DNA of 64,000 bases from Ochrobactrum vermis. GTDB taxonomy: Bacteria; Pseudomonadota; Alphaproteobacteria; Rhizobiales; Rhizobiaceae. Below are positions 1-9,043 of the stretch, piece by piece; position 1 is the stretch's first letter, and each line of letters starts with the position of its first letter. The notes below the pieces were generated by a model, which saw only the letters and a list, made by a program, of their open reading frames with translations, was not told where the DNA came from and made no database searches. The stretch spans positions 1,302,001 to 1,366,000 of the forward strand of contig NZ_PCOC01000001.1 in assembly GCF_002975205.1 (NCBI RefSeq). The letters run 5' to 3'. Both the position numbers and the translations under genes were made by a program.

Positions 1-372
1 GAAGATCGCGATGAGGGACATATTCTCATTCGTTCTTATCAGGCGGATGGGCAACTGGTTGTCGATGTCATTGACAATGGCAAGGGCCTGCCCGGCGATG
101 ATCGCCAGAAGCTGCTCGAACCTTATATGACGACGCGGGAGAAAGGCACCGGCCTTGGTCTCGCGATTGTCCGCAAGATCGTCGAGGATCATGGCGGGCA
201 TCTGGAATTGCATGACGCGCCTCCGGATTTCCATGGAGGACGGGGCGCGATGATACGTATGGTCTTTCCGCAAGCGCCTGCCAGCGAAGCTGGCACAGAT
301 GCGGGACCTGCCAGCGAAGCTGGCGTGAATACGGAAAATGGCGAAAAGAACATAGCTGGACAGGTGATTTGA
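1..372 (+). CDS. ntrY: Nitrogen regulation sensor histidine kinase NtrY, C-terminal part
   Basis: Only the last 123 codons are in the window; the frame is open from base 1. The visible part is the ATP-binding half of a HATPase domain, with the G1 box DNGKGLP and the G2 box GTGLGLAIV. The protein would autophosphorylate and pass phosphate to NtrX, encoded directly downstream. After the kinase fold there is a low-complexity tail in which PASEAG occurs twice, ten residues apart. The stop codon lies one base before the ntrX start, so the two are one operon. Identity rests on the kinase motifs plus the adjacent ntrX; the sensor domains cannot be seen. Confidence 0.9.
   Translation, partial: EDRDEGHILIRSYQADGQLVVDVIDNGKGLPGDDRQKLLEPYMTTREKGTGLGLAIVRKIVEDHGGHLELHDAPPDFHGGRGAMIRMVFPQAPASEAGTDAGPASEAGVNTENGEKNIAGQVI
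277..324 (+). repeat. Duplicated palindromic unit inside the end of ntrY
   Basis: The 18-base unit CCTGCCAGCGAAGCTGGC occurs at 277-294 and 307-324, 30 bases apart and in frame. Its last 15 bases form a hairpin, GCCAGC-GAA-GCTGGC. It encodes PASEAG twice in the NtrY tail, after the conserved kinase core. Confidence 0.85.
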
Positions 373-373
373 T

Positions 374-1735
374 ATGGCTGCCGATATTCTTGTAGTTGAT
401 GACGAAACGGATATCCGGGAACTTGTTGCAGGCATCCTGAGCGATGAAGGTCATGAAACCCGCACGGCTTTCGATGCGGACAGCGCTCTTGCGGCGATCA
501 ACGATCGCGTTCCCCGACTGGTTTTTCTGGACATCTGGCTGCAGGGCAGTCGTCTGGACGGCCTGGCGCTGCTCGATGAAATCAAGAAGCAGCATCCTGA
601 ACTGCCGGTGGTGATGATTTCCGGCCATGGCAACATCGAAACAGCGGTCTCGGCGATCCGGCGCGGTGCCTACGACTTCATCGAGAAGCCGTTCAAAGCC
701 GATCGTCTGATCCTTGTCGCGGAACGGGCGCTCGAAACTTCGAAGCTGAAGCGCGAAGTTTCGAACCTGCGCAAGCGTACCGGCGACCATCTCGAACTGA
801 TCGGCGCCTCGCTCGCAATGAACCAGTTGCGTCAAACGATCGAGCGCGTCGCGCCGACCAACAGCCGCATCATGATTACGGGTCCGTCAGGCGCGGGCAA
901 GGAACTTGTCGCGCGTGCCATCCATGCACAGTCGAGCCGTTCTGATGGGCCGTTTGTGACGGTCAATGCGGCGAATATCACGCCGGAGCGCATGGAAATC
1001 GAGCTTTTCGGCACAGAAATGGACGGCGGCGAGCGCAAGGTCGGCGCTCTGGAAGAAGCCCATAGCGGTATTCTCTACCTCGACGAAGTCGCCGACATGC
1101 CGCGCGAAACGCAGAACAAGATTCTGCGTGTGCTTGTCGACCAGCAGTTCGAACGCGTCGGCGGCACCAAGCGTGTGAAGGTGGATGTGCGCATCATCTC
1201 CTCTACGGCACAGAATCTTGAGGGCATGATCGCGGAGGGTACGTTCCGCGAAGACCTGTTCCATCGTCTTTCAGTAGTTCCGGTGCAGGTGCCGCCGCTT
1301 GCTTCGCGGCGCGAGGACATTCCGTCTCTGGTCGATTACTTCATGAAGCAGATTGCCGAACAGGCTGGCATCAAGCCGCGCAAGATCGGCCCGGATGCCA
1401 TGGCGGTTCTGCAGGCGCATAGCTGGCCGGGCAATCTTCGCCAGCTTCGCAACAATGTCGAACGCCTGATGATTCTGGCGCGTGGCGATGATCCCGAAGC
1501 ACCGGTCACGGCCGACCTTCTTCCGGCTGAAATCGGCGATACGCTACCGCGTGCACCGACAGAGTCGGACCAGCACATCATGGCGCTCCCGTTGCGCGAA
1601 GCACGTGAACGCTTCGAGAAGGAATATCTGATTGCGCAGATCAACCGGTTTGGCGGCAATATTTCGCGTACGGCGGAATTCGTTGGCATGGAGCGTTCTG
1701 CGCTGCATCGCAAACTGAAATCGCTTGGCGTATAA
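374..1735 (+). CDS. ntrX: Response regulator NtrX
   Basis: 453 residues with NtrC-like architecture. The receiver domain (about 1-120) has the acidic pair D9/D10, phospho-acceptor Asp53 and Lys105. A central AAA+ domain (about 140-380) has the Walker A box GPSGAGKE and the Walker B LYLDEVADMP. A C-terminal Fis-type helix-turn-helix (about 410-453) ends with ALHRKLKSLGV. The loop that normally reads GAFTGA and contacts sigma-54 is absent: after ELFG the chain reads TEMDGGERKVG. It may therefore act as an ordinary DNA-binding regulator rather than a sigma-54 activator (inference). It starts at ATG 374, one base after the ntrY stop, as partner of that kinase in nitrogen and redox control. Confidence 0.95.
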   Translation: MAADILVVDDETDIRELVAGILSDEGHETRTAFDADSALAAINDRVPRLVFLDIWLQGSRLDGLALLDEIKKQHPELPVVMISGHGNIETAVSAIRRGAYDFIEKPFKADRLILVAERALETSKLKREVSNLRKRTGDHLELIGASLAMNQLRQTIERVAPTNSRIMITGPSGAGKELVARAIHAQSSRSDGPFVTVNAANITPERMEIELFGTEMDGGERKVGALEEAHSGILYLDEVADMPRETQNKILRVLVDQQFERVGGTKRVKVDVRIISSTAQNLEGMIAEGTFREDLFHRLSVVPVQVPPLASRREDIPSLVDYFMKQIAEQAGIKPRKIGPDAMAVLQAHSWPGNLRQLRNNVERLMILARGDDPEAPVTADLLPAEIGDTLPRAPTESDQHIMALPLREARERFEKEYLIAQINRFGGNISRTAEFVGMERSALHRKLKSLGV

Positions 1736-1740
1736 CGAAC

Positions 1741-1786
1741 TTTAGAGCGCGTTTCGATCTGAGTTGAATCAGATCGGCGCTCTAAA
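1741..1786. repeat. Bru-RS-type palindromic repeat unit
   Basis: Imperfect palindrome between ntrX and trkA. The outer arms TTTAGAGCGC and GCGCTCTAAA flank CGATCTGA and TCAGATCG, with a four-base bulge on the left arm. The same arms occur at 37733-37770 and 52269-52310. This is a short mosaic repeat of the kind known from Brucella. It could act as a terminator or mRNA-stabilising hairpin, but has no poly-T tail. Confidence 0.8.
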
Positions 1787-1869
1787 TTCTTCTATTTGAA
1801 GCATAATCTTGATCGTCCTCGTTTCACTCCGGTCGGATTGTGCTCTAGTTCGGGTAGAACGGAGCGGTC

Positions 1870-3246
1870 ATGCGGGTAATCGTTTGCGGAGCAGGGCAGG
1901 TCGGATACGGTATCGCCGAGCGGCTTGCCGCCGAAGAGAACGATGTCTCCGTCATCGACACATCTGCACGCCACATTGAAATCGTGCGCGATACGCTCGA
2001 TGTGCGAGGCTTTGTCGGGCATGGTTCGCAGCCGGACGTACTTGCTGCCGCGGGCGCCGACGAAGCGGATATGATCATCGCCGTCACCTTGTCCGATGAG
2101 GTCAATATGGTGGCCTGTCAGGTGGCGCATTCTGTCTTCAACGTGCCGACCAAGATTGCCCGTATCCGTGCACAGTCCTACCTCAAGGCCGAATATCAGG
2201 ACTTGTTCCTGCGCGAAAACCTGCCGATCGACGTCATCATCTCGCCGGAGCTGGAAGTCGGCGAGGTGGTTCTGCGACGCATTGCGTTGCAGGGTGCAAC
2301 CGACGTGCTGCGCTTTGCCGACGACAAGATCATCGGTCTCGCCATCGAATGTCTCGAGGAATGCCCGGTCATCAATACACCGCTGAAACAGTTGACCGAT
2401 CTGTTTCCCGATCTCGCAGCAACCGTCGTCGGTGTGGTACGCAACGACAGCCTGTTCATCCCGCGTTCCTCTGACGAGCTGAATGCAGGGGATCTCGCCT
2501 ATGTCGTAACAACCCGCGAACAGGTCCGTCGCACGCTCTCATTGTTCGGACATGAAAAGCCGGAGGCCAGCCGCATCGTTATCGCGGGCGGCGGCAATAT
2601 CGGTCTTTACGTGGCCAAGGCCATTGAGGATCGCAAGTGGCATACGCGCGTCAAGATGATCGAAAGCGAACACGACCGGGCTTTCGCGATTGCCGATCAG
2701 CTAAAGCGCACCATGGTGCTGCACGGCAGCGCGCTCGACCAGAACATTCTGCAGGAAGCCGATATTCAGGATGCGGACCTGATGGTCACGCTGACCAATC
2801 AGGATCAGGTCAATATCCTGTCGAGCATCATGGCAAAACGTCTGGGCTGCAAGTCCAACATGGCCCTGCTGAATACGGTTGCCTATCAGGATTTCACCCA
2901 CATGGTGGGGATTGATGCCTATATAAATCCGAAGGCAGTCACGATCTCAAAAATTCTCCAGCACGTGCGACGGGGCCGCATTCGCGCCGTCTACAGTGTT
3001 TATCGCGACATGGCTGAACTGATCGAAGCTGAAGCGCTGGAAACCTCCTCGCTTGTTGGCGCACCGCTGCGTGATCTCGACCTGCCGGAAGGCTTGCGAA
3101 TCGGCGCTATTTATCGCGACGGTCAGGTAATCCGCCCGAATGGTGACGTTCGGATCAAGCCCAAGGATCGCGTCGTCATTTTCGCAACGTCTGACGCTGT
3201 AAAACATGTGGAACAGATGTTCCGCGTCAGCCTGGAGTTCTTCTGA
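1870..3246 (+). CDS. trkA: Trk system potassium uptake regulator TrkA
   Basis: 458 residues made of two tandem RCK modules, each a TrkA-N nucleotide-binding Rossmann fold followed by a TrkA-C domain. The two glycine-rich loops are VCGAGQVGYGIAERL at the N-terminus and IAGGGNIGLYVAKAI near residue 240. The family is a cytoplasmic, NAD-binding gating subunit of TrkH/TrkG potassium channels. A clear ribosome site (CGGAGCG) precedes ATG 1870. The ntrYX-trkA order is common in Rhizobiales. No trkH gene lies in this window. Confidence 0.95.
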   Translation: MRVIVCGAGQVGYGIAERLAAEENDVSVIDTSARHIEIVRDTLDVRGFVGHGSQPDVLAAAGADEADMIIAVTLSDEVNMVACQVAHSVFNVPTKIARIRAQSYLKAEYQDLFLRENLPIDVIISPELEVGEVVLRRIALQGATDVLRFADDKIIGLAIECLEECPVINTPLKQLTDLFPDLAATVVGVVRNDSLFIPRSSDELNAGDLAYVVTTREQVRRTLSLFGHEKPEASRIVIAGGGNIGLYVAKAIEDRKWHTRVKMIESEHDRAFAIADQLKRTMVLHGSALDQNILQEADIQDADLMVTLTNQDQVNILSSIMAKRLGCKSNMALLNTVAYQDFTHMVGIDAYINPKAVTISKILQHVRRGRIRAVYSVYRDMAELIEAEALETSSLVGAPLRDLDLPEGLRIGAIYRDGQVIRPNGDVRIKPKDRVVIFATSDAVKHVEQMFRVSLEFF

Positions 3247-3294
3247 TCACAACTTTGTGTTAGCCTGAGCCGGGGTTAAAGCTTGGGGGCTAAT

Positions 3295-4125
3295 ATGGAT
3301 ATCTGTACGTTCTGGTACGGCTCGCGTTTGCGCGAGGTCGATTGCGTTTGTCTGGCGTCAATGGTGATGACGGATCAAAGGGTAAAGCTCTTTACTTACG
3401 CTTCGATCGAGAACGTACCGCCGGGCGTCGAGCTGCACGATGCTGGCAGCATTTTGCCTGAAACGACATTCAAACGGCTCGACCCGGCCTATCCGAATTT
3501 CCGCTCCAGACGGACCATCGTTCAATTCAGCGATATTTTCCGCATCATGCTGATGAAGCATCAGCAGGGTGTCTGGCTGGATACAGATGTTTATCTTCTA
3601 AAACAGTTTCATCCCAATCCGGGCAAACCATATCTCGCGCGGGAGAATCGCTTCCGGGTCGGGGTGTCCGCACTCTATCTTCCACATGATCATCCGATTA
3701 TTCGTGAGTTTGAGGCCTACGTATCGGCCAACTATCCTCTGCCGAACTGGCTGGGAGTGCGCAGAGGAAAATTGCGTCCACTTTACTATCGCCTGATCGG
3801 CAAGGAAGTAACGCCTGCCTCGATTGGCATCACCGTCTTTGGAAATGACGGTATCTCGCGTCTCGCCCGCAAATACGGGATTTTCAAGAACGCAGCACCT
3901 CAAGAAAACTTCTATTACTGGGTCGGCAATGATGCCACACGCATCTATGATCCAGCCTATGGCCTGGAGCCGATCAATCATCCTGACTTTATCGGTTTTC
4001 ATATACATAAAAAGCACAAGGAAGTTGTTTCGCTCCAGCCCGGAAGTTTTTACATGTGGGCAGTAGATCGGGTGCAACCTTTATTTGAATCGCAACAAAA
4101 AGAAGAGCTTGCCATGACAGGCTGA
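3295..4125 (+). CDS. Putative DXD-motif glycosyltransferase (GT32/capsular type)
   Basis: 276 residues from ATG 3295. An in-frame TTG at 3283 would add four residues, but the GGGGGC ribosome site fits the ATG. The segment GVWLDTDVYLL contains the DXD metal/nucleotide-sugar motif, and the surrounding LMKHQQGVWLDTD matches the glycosyltransferase sugar-binding region with DXD motif. It probably moves a sugar from a nucleotide-sugar onto a surface polysaccharide or glycolipid; the substrate cannot be told. No signal peptide or membrane segment is evident. A small GCCTGA/TCAGGC hairpin without T-tract follows at 4128-4144. Confidence 0.65.
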   Translation: MDICTFWYGSRLREVDCVCLASMVMTDQRVKLFTYASIENVPPGVELHDAGSILPETTFKRLDPAYPNFRSRRTIVQFSDIFRIMLMKHQQGVWLDTDVYLLKQFHPNPGKPYLARENRFRVGVSALYLPHDHPIIREFEAYVSANYPLPNWLGVRRGKLRPLYYRLIGKEVTPASIGITVFGNDGISRLARKYGIFKNAAPQENFYYWVGNDATRIYDPAYGLEPINHPDFIGFHIHKKHKEVVSLQPGSFYMWAVDRVQPLFESQQKEELAMTG

Positions 4126-4355
4126 GAGCCTGATGCGATCAGGCCCGCCAGGAATTGCCGGTACGCTCATGAAATTGACGGTTGCGCAAAGATTCTCATC
4201 CTGTTAACCGAAGCTGAATAGCGAAGCAGTTGTCTTTCCACAGCAATTGCAGTCGAGTACCGATTTTGCACGCTCCGGTGCTTGATTTATGTGCATGCGC
4301 GTGTTCGTTTAACACATCGCGAGCTGGCTGCTGATCGATTAAAGGAATAAAAACA

Positions 4356-4592
4356 ATGGCTGAACGATCGCAAAATCTGCAAGACCTTTTTCTGAATTCT
4401 GTACGTAAGCAGAAAATTTCCCTAACGATTTTTCTCATCAATGGCGTCAAACTGACCGGCATTGTAACGTCGTTTGATAATTTCTGCGTGCTTCTGCGCC
4501 GTGATGGTCATTCGCAGCTTGTTTACAAGCATGCGATTTCGACGATCATGCCAAGCCAGCCTGTGCAGATGTTCGAAGGCGAAGAAGCCTGA
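4356..4592 (+). CDS. hfq: RNA chaperone Hfq
   Basis: 78 residues, the usual short alphaproteobacterial length. It has the Sm1 core ([22 protein letters not shown] begins at residue 6; long form not repeated here), a central [12 protein letters not shown] and the Sm2 motif YKHAIST. Hfq forms a hexameric ring that pairs small RNAs with mRNAs. The start ATG 4356 follows the ribosome site AAAGGAA. It sits upstream of hflX, the classic hfq-hflX order, but a good terminator stands between them. Confidence 0.97.
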
Positions 4593-4608
4593 CGCTTTCC
4601 GAATTCTA

Positions 4609-4649
4609 CTGGAGCGCAATGGCTTGATGCCGTTTCGCTCCAGTTTTTT
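4609..4649 (+). terminator. Rho-independent terminator after hfq
   Basis: Stem CTGGAGCG / CGCTCCAG with a small inner GGC/GCC pairing, followed directly by six T residues. It would end the hfq transcript before hflX, so hflX needs read-through or its own promoter in 4650-4832. Confidence 0.9.
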
Positions 4650-4832
4650 GTTTCTGCTTGATGATGACCGGACACGCACAGCTTGTCCGGTTCGTCATGT
4701 TTAAACAATCCGGGGCGTCTTTCATTTGAAACAGCTTTAGCGGTGACTTATCTGCAATGGCAGATAGTGCGTTGATCTGATCACTTCAGGTTATGCGTCC
4801 GTCACAGTTTCCGCGTCCCGGAGTGAATATAC

Positions 4833-6251
4833 TTGTCCAAATTCAAGGATAAAAAGCCGACATCTGCCGATGCAGATAAAGGTTTTGAAATTTCAGAGCC
4901 CGAGCCCACCAGGGCGGCCGTCATCGTTCCTGTTCTGCCTGAGCGATATAATAGCGGTGCGAGTGCTGACGAGGGCGCACGTCCCCAGTTCCAGCGCTCG
5001 AATGAAGCGCGCCTTGAGGAAGCCGTAGGGCTTGCCCGGGCGATCAATCTTGACATCGAACATGCCGAAATTGTCATTGTTGCCAATCCGCGACCCGCGA
5101 CCTTGCTCGGCGCGGGAAAGGTCGAATCCATTGCCGAAACCGTCAAGGAAAAGGCCATTGGGCTCGTTATCGTCGATCATGCGCTGACGCCGGTACAGCA
5201 GCGCAATCTCGAAAAGGAATGGAACGTCAAGGTCATCGACCGTACGGGTCTCATTCTTGAAATCTTCGGCGAGCGTGCGCGCACCAAGGAAGGTGCCTTG
5301 CAGGTCGAACTGGCGCATCTGAATTATCAGAAGGGTCGCCTAGTCAGAAGCTGGACTCACCTTGAGCGCCAGCGCGGTGGTGGCGGCTTCCTTGGCGGCC
5401 CCGGTGAAACGCAGATCGAAGCCGACAGACGCCTGTTGCAGGACAAGATCCTGAAGATCAAGCGTGAGCTTGAAACGGTCGTGCGCACCCGCACCCTGCA
5501 TCGCCAGAAGCGCCGTAAGGTGCCGCATCCGATTGTCGCGCTCGTTGGCTACACCAATGCGGGAAAGTCTACGCTTTTCAATCGCATGACCGGTGCGGAA
5601 GTGCTGGCCGAGGACATGCTGTTCGCCACGCTCGATCCGACATTGCGCCGCATTCGCCTTCCGCATGGCGAAACCGTGATCCTGTCGGATACAGTTGGTT
5701 TCATCTCGAACCTGCCGCACCATCTTGTCGCCGCCTTCCGCGCCACGCTTGAAGAAGTGGTCGAGGCTGACCTGATCCTGCATGTCCGCGATATTTCCGA
5801 TCCGGACAATGCCGCGCAGGCGGAAGATGTGGAAGGCATTCTTGCGGGTCTGGGCATAGAGTCGCAGGATCGCAAGCGCATCGTCGAAATCTGGAACAAG
5901 ATTGACAATCTTGACGAAAGCGGGCGGGAAGCCGCCCTGCGTCTTGCCGCAGCCGGTAGCGAGGAGGGGCGTCCTATTCCTCTTTCAGCCATTACCGGTG
6001 AAGGCGTTGACAGGTTGCTTTCACTTATCGAAACGCGGATAGCGGGTTCGCTCGGTTCGGTCGATGTATTGCTGTCTCCTTTCGAGCTCCATCTTCTCGA
6101 CTGGATCTACCAGCATGGCAGCAATGTCGAACGCGAGAATCTGGAAGACGGCTCCGTGCGCATCAAGGCCAGACTGACTGAAGTAGCCCGCAAAACGCTG
6201 GACGAGAAGCGCGGCATTCGACCCGAAAAGCCGGAGTCGGACTGGGAGTAA
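4833..6251 (+). CDS. hflX: Ribosome-associated GTPase HflX
   Basis: 472 residues. The chosen start is TTG 4833, preceded by GGAGTG at a normal distance; no nearer ATG gives a full N-terminal domain. The N-terminal HflX domain contains the glycine-rich signature RGGGGFLGGPGETQIEADRR (about residue 182). The GTPase domain has G1 GYTNAGKSTLFN, G3 DTVGFISNLP and G4 NKID. HflX splits stalled ribosomes under stress. It follows hfq in the same direction and precedes clpP. Confidence 0.93.
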   Translation: MSKFKDKKPTSADADKGFEISEPEPTRAAVIVPVLPERYNSGASADEGARPQFQRSNEARLEEAVGLARAINLDIEHAEIVIVANPRPATLLGAGKVESIAETVKEKAIGLVIVDHALTPVQQRNLEKEWNVKVIDRTGLILEIFGERARTKEGALQVELAHLNYQKGRLVRSWTHLERQRGGGGFLGGPGETQIEADRRLLQDKILKIKRELETVVRTRTLHRQKRRKVPHPIVALVGYTNAGKSTLFNRMTGAEVLAEDMLFATLDPTLRRIRLPHGETVILSDTVGFISNLPHHLVAAFRATLEEVVEADLILHVRDISDPDNAAQAEDVEGILAGLGIESQDRKRIVEIWNKIDNLDESGREAALRLAAAGSEEGRPIPLSAITGEGVDRLLSLIETRIAGSLGSVDVLLSPFELHLLDWIYQHGSNVERENLEDGSVRIKARLTEVARKTLDEKRGIRPEKPESDWE

Positions 6252-6359
6252 AGCGGGGAGTGCGGCGCCACTTGCGGAACAGGGGCGCAACGCCCTATGT
6301 ATGGAACGTCTACGATTCAAAACCATTCACTTCGCCATAAATATATCCAGAGGCCCATA

Positions 6360-6989
6360 ATGAGAGATCCGATCGAAACCGTCATGAACCTCGTCCCGAT
6401 GGTGGTTGAGCAGACCAACCGTGGCGAACGGGCCTATGATATTTTCTCGCGCCTTCTCAAGGAGCGCATCATCTTCGTGAACGGACCGGTTGAAGACGGA
6501 ATGTCGATGCTGGTTTGCGCGCAGCTTCTCTTTCTCGAGGCAGAAAACCCGAAGAAAGAGATCAATATGTACATCAATTCGCCCGGCGGCGTCGTAACCT
6601 CCGGCATGGCGATCTATGATACGATGCAGTTCATCCGTCCGCCGGTTTCCACGCTTTGCATGGGCCAGGCGGCTTCGATGGGCTCGCTGCTTCTGACCGC
6701 CGGTGCGACCGGCCAGCGTTATGCGCTGCCGAATGCCCGTATCATGGTCCATCAGCCATCGGGCGGTTTCCAGGGCCAGGCGTCGGATATCGAGCGTCAT
6801 GCGCAGGACATCATCAAGATGAAGCGCCGCCTGAACGAGATCTACGTCAAGCACACGGGCCGCGATTACGAGACGATCGAACGCACGCTCGATCGCGATC
6901 ATTTCATGACCGCACAGGAAGCGCTCGAATTTGGCCTTATCGACAAGGTGGTTGAATCGCGCGACGTCGGCGCGGACGAATCGAAGTAA
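6360..6989 (+). CDS. clpP: ATP-dependent Clp protease proteolytic subunit ClpP
   Basis: 209 residues from ATG 6360. An upstream in-frame ATG (6297) would add 21 residues unlike the family. The catalytic triad is visible: Ser106 in MGQAASMGS, His131 in MVHQPSGG and Asp180 in TLDRDHF. ClpP forms two stacked heptamers that degrade proteins delivered by ClpX, whose gene lies 411 bases downstream. After the stop a short CCGGA/TCCGG hairpin could be a weak terminator. Confidence 0.96.
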   Translation: MRDPIETVMNLVPMVVEQTNRGERAYDIFSRLLKERIIFVNGPVEDGMSMLVCAQLLFLEAENPKKEINMYINSPGGVVTSGMAIYDTMQFIRPPVSTLCMGQAASMGSLLLTAGATGQRYALPNARIMVHQPSGGFQGQASDIERHAQDIIKMKRRLNEIYVKHTGRDYETIERTLDRDHFMTAQEALEFGLIDKVVESRDVGADESK

Positions 6990-7400
6990 GAGCCGGAATC
7001 TCCGGTTCGCAACCGTTTTTAGCGCCTCTTGCCACAAAAGGGGCCCAATTCTTGCAACTACGTGATGGTTAACGCGCCGCGTTAAGCATCTGTTGGGGTT
7101 CGGGGCGCTAAACTTGGTCAGATTATGCCGAATCTTTGCCGGGAACTTATTTTTCATTTGTTCGGCGGTTCAGCTTCTGCAAAAGTCGCCAAATGGCTCC
7201 TTCGGTCGGGGAGCCGTGCGGTGACAGGAATCCTGAGACTACAGGCCCTTGATGACAGACCCAAGGCTACAGGTGGCGCGTATTTGCTGCCGTTGTGACC
7301 GGCGGGAGGCGCGTTTCTCCTCCAGCACTGGGTCCGAACCGGAAGAAACGATCGATATGAGCGCCCAAGGTTCATTTCGGTCCATTGAAAGGAAACTGCG
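6990..7400 (+). other. clpP-clpX intergenic region with a TTAACGC palindrome
   Basis: A 411-base gap with no convincing gene. It holds a weak hairpin at 6993-7005 and a palindrome TTAACGC-GCC-GCGTTAA at 7069-7085. The latter resembles a protein-binding site, but the spacing between TTAA ends is nine, not the seven of the CtrA consensus. The clpX promoter presumably lies here. Confidence 0.5.
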
Positions 7401-8675
7401 ATGAGCAAAGTCAGCAACAGCGGCGGCGATTCCAAGAATACGCTTTATTGCTCGTTCTGCGGCAAAAGCCAGCATGAAGTGCGCAAGCTGATTGCAGGCC
7501 CGACCGTTTTCATCTGCGACGAGTGCGTCGAACTCTGCATGGACATCATCCGCGAGGAAAACAAATCCTCGATGGTGAAGTCGCGCGAGGGCGTGCCTAC
7601 GCCGCAGGAAATCATGGCTGTTCTTGACGATTACGTCATCGGCCAGAAGGATGCCAAGCGCGTTCTGTCGGTTGCGGTACACAATCACTACAAGCGTCTC
7701 GCCCATCAGTCCAAGAGCAGCGATATCGAGCTTGCGAAGTCGAACATCCTTCTCGTCGGTCCGACGGGTTGCGGCAAGACCTATCTTGCCCAGACGCTCG
7801 CACGCATCATCGATGTGCCATTCACCATGGCCGATGCGACGACACTGACGGAAGCTGGCTATGTCGGTGAGGATGTCGAGAACATCATCCTGAAACTGCT
7901 TCAGGCCGCCGATTACAATGTGGAACGTGCGCAGCGCGGCATCGTCTATATCGACGAAGTCGACAAGATCAGCCGCAAGTCGGATAACCCGTCCATCACG
8001 CGCGACGTGTCGGGCGAAGGTGTCCAGCAGGCGCTTCTGAAGATCATGGAAGGCACCGTCGCTTCCGTGCCGCCACAAGGTGGCCGCAAGCATCCGCAGC
8101 AGGAATTCCTGCAGGTGGATACGACGAACATCCTCTTCATCTGTGGCGGCGCTTTTGCCGGTCTCGACAAGATCATCTCGGCACGCGGCGAAAAGACGTC
8201 TATCGGCTTCGGTGCAAACGTGAAGTCGGCTGACGATCGCCGTATCGGTGAAGTGTTCAGAGAGCTGGAACCAGAAGATCTGCTGAAATTCGGTCTCATT
8301 CCGGAATTCGTCGGTCGTCTGCCGGTGATCGCGACACTCGAAGACCTCGATGTCGATGCTCTGGTGCAGATCCTGACCGAGCCTAAGAATGCGCTCGTGA
8401 AGCAGTATCAGCGCCTGTTCGACATGGAAAGTGTCGAGTTGAGCTTCCACGACGATGCCCTGCGGGCGATTGCCAACAAGGCGGTTGAGCGCAAGACGGG
8501 TGCTCGCGGCCTGCGTTCGATCATGGAAAAGATCCTGCTCGACACGATGTTCGAGCTTCCGACGCTGGAAGGCGTGCAGGAAGTGGTCATCTCCGGCGAT
8601 GTCGTGGATGGCAGCGCCCGTCCGCTCTATATCTATGCCGAACGGCAGGACGAAAAGGGTAATGTTTCCGCTTAA
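7401..8675 (+). CDS. clpX: ATP-dependent Clp protease ATP-binding subunit ClpX
   Basis: 424 residues. The N-terminal zinc-binding domain has Cys17, Cys20, Cys39 and Cys42 (CSFC ... CDEC). The AAA+ module follows with Walker [13 protein letters not shown], the pore-loop region GYVGEDVEN, Walker [11 protein letters not shown] and the ClpP-docking region near residue 270. It unfolds tagged substrates and feeds them to ClpP. Start ATG 7401 follows AAAGGAAA. Its stop codon is formed by the first bases of a palindromic repeat. Confidence 0.97.
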   Translation: MSKVSNSGGDSKNTLYCSFCGKSQHEVRKLIAGPTVFICDECVELCMDIIREENKSSMVKSREGVPTPQEIMAVLDDYVIGQKDAKRVLSVAVHNHYKRLAHQSKSSDIELAKSNILLVGPTGCGKTYLAQTLARIIDVPFTMADATTLTEAGYVGEDVENIILKLLQAADYNVERAQRGIVYIDEVDKISRKSDNPSITRDVSGEGVQQALLKIMEGTVASVPPQGGRKHPQQEFLQVDTTNILFICGGAFAGLDKIISARGEKTSIGFGANVKSADDRRIGEVFRELEPEDLLKFGLIPEFVGRLPVIATLEDLDVDALVQILTEPKNALVKQYQRLFDMESVELSFHDDALRAIANKAVERKTGARGLRSIMEKILLDTMFELPTLEGVQEVVISGDVVDGSARPLYIYAERQDEKGNVSA

Positions 8676-8738
8676 AGCATTTCCAGCAAAAGCGCGCAGT
8701 GGCTTTGCGTTGGATAATGCGCAAGGCGATGTCTAAAG
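8673..8738. repeat. Palindromic mosaic repeat (AAAGCATTTCC type) at the clpX stop
   Basis: Begins TAAAGCATTTCCAGCAAAA and ends near GCGATGTCTAAAGCGG. The first 19 bases recur at 11480 after lon, and related copies lie at 35381 and 55047. The TAA that opens it is the clpX stop codon. Confidence 0.75.
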
Positions 8739-8756
8739 CGGTAACAATTAATCCAT

Positions 8757-8784
8757 AAAAAGGCCGCGTCAGCGGCCTTTTTCG
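8757..8784 (+). terminator. Rho-independent terminator after clpX
   Basis: Stem AAGGCCGC / GCGGCCTT with a four-base loop and a following T-tract. It separates clpX from lon. The rest of the gap (8785-9043) shows no gene and should hold the lon promoter; no clear heat-shock promoter could be assigned by eye. Confidence 0.9.
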
Positions 8785-9043
8785 TGTGCTACGCTTGCGC
8801 GGGGCTTATCCTGTCACTATTGCAGGCGGAGCAATCGGGGTACAGGCCACACTGGATGTTGTACTAATTCACGCGACGGCGCAGGATAGATGACGATTCT
8901 ATGAAAGCCGTCCCGATACAGACTATTGAATTGCCGGGTTCGGCTCTCCAAGTATGGACCGAAGCACATTCGTGACCTGCCTCATCATGAAAGGGGGCGC
9001 GGACGTGGCAGTCAGGTTGAAAGACCTGAGAAAGGACTGAGTT

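Noticed and set aside
7069..7085. CtrA box upstream of clpX
   Set aside because: The TTAA ends are nine bases apart, not seven as in the CtrA consensus, so it is kept only as an unassigned palindrome.
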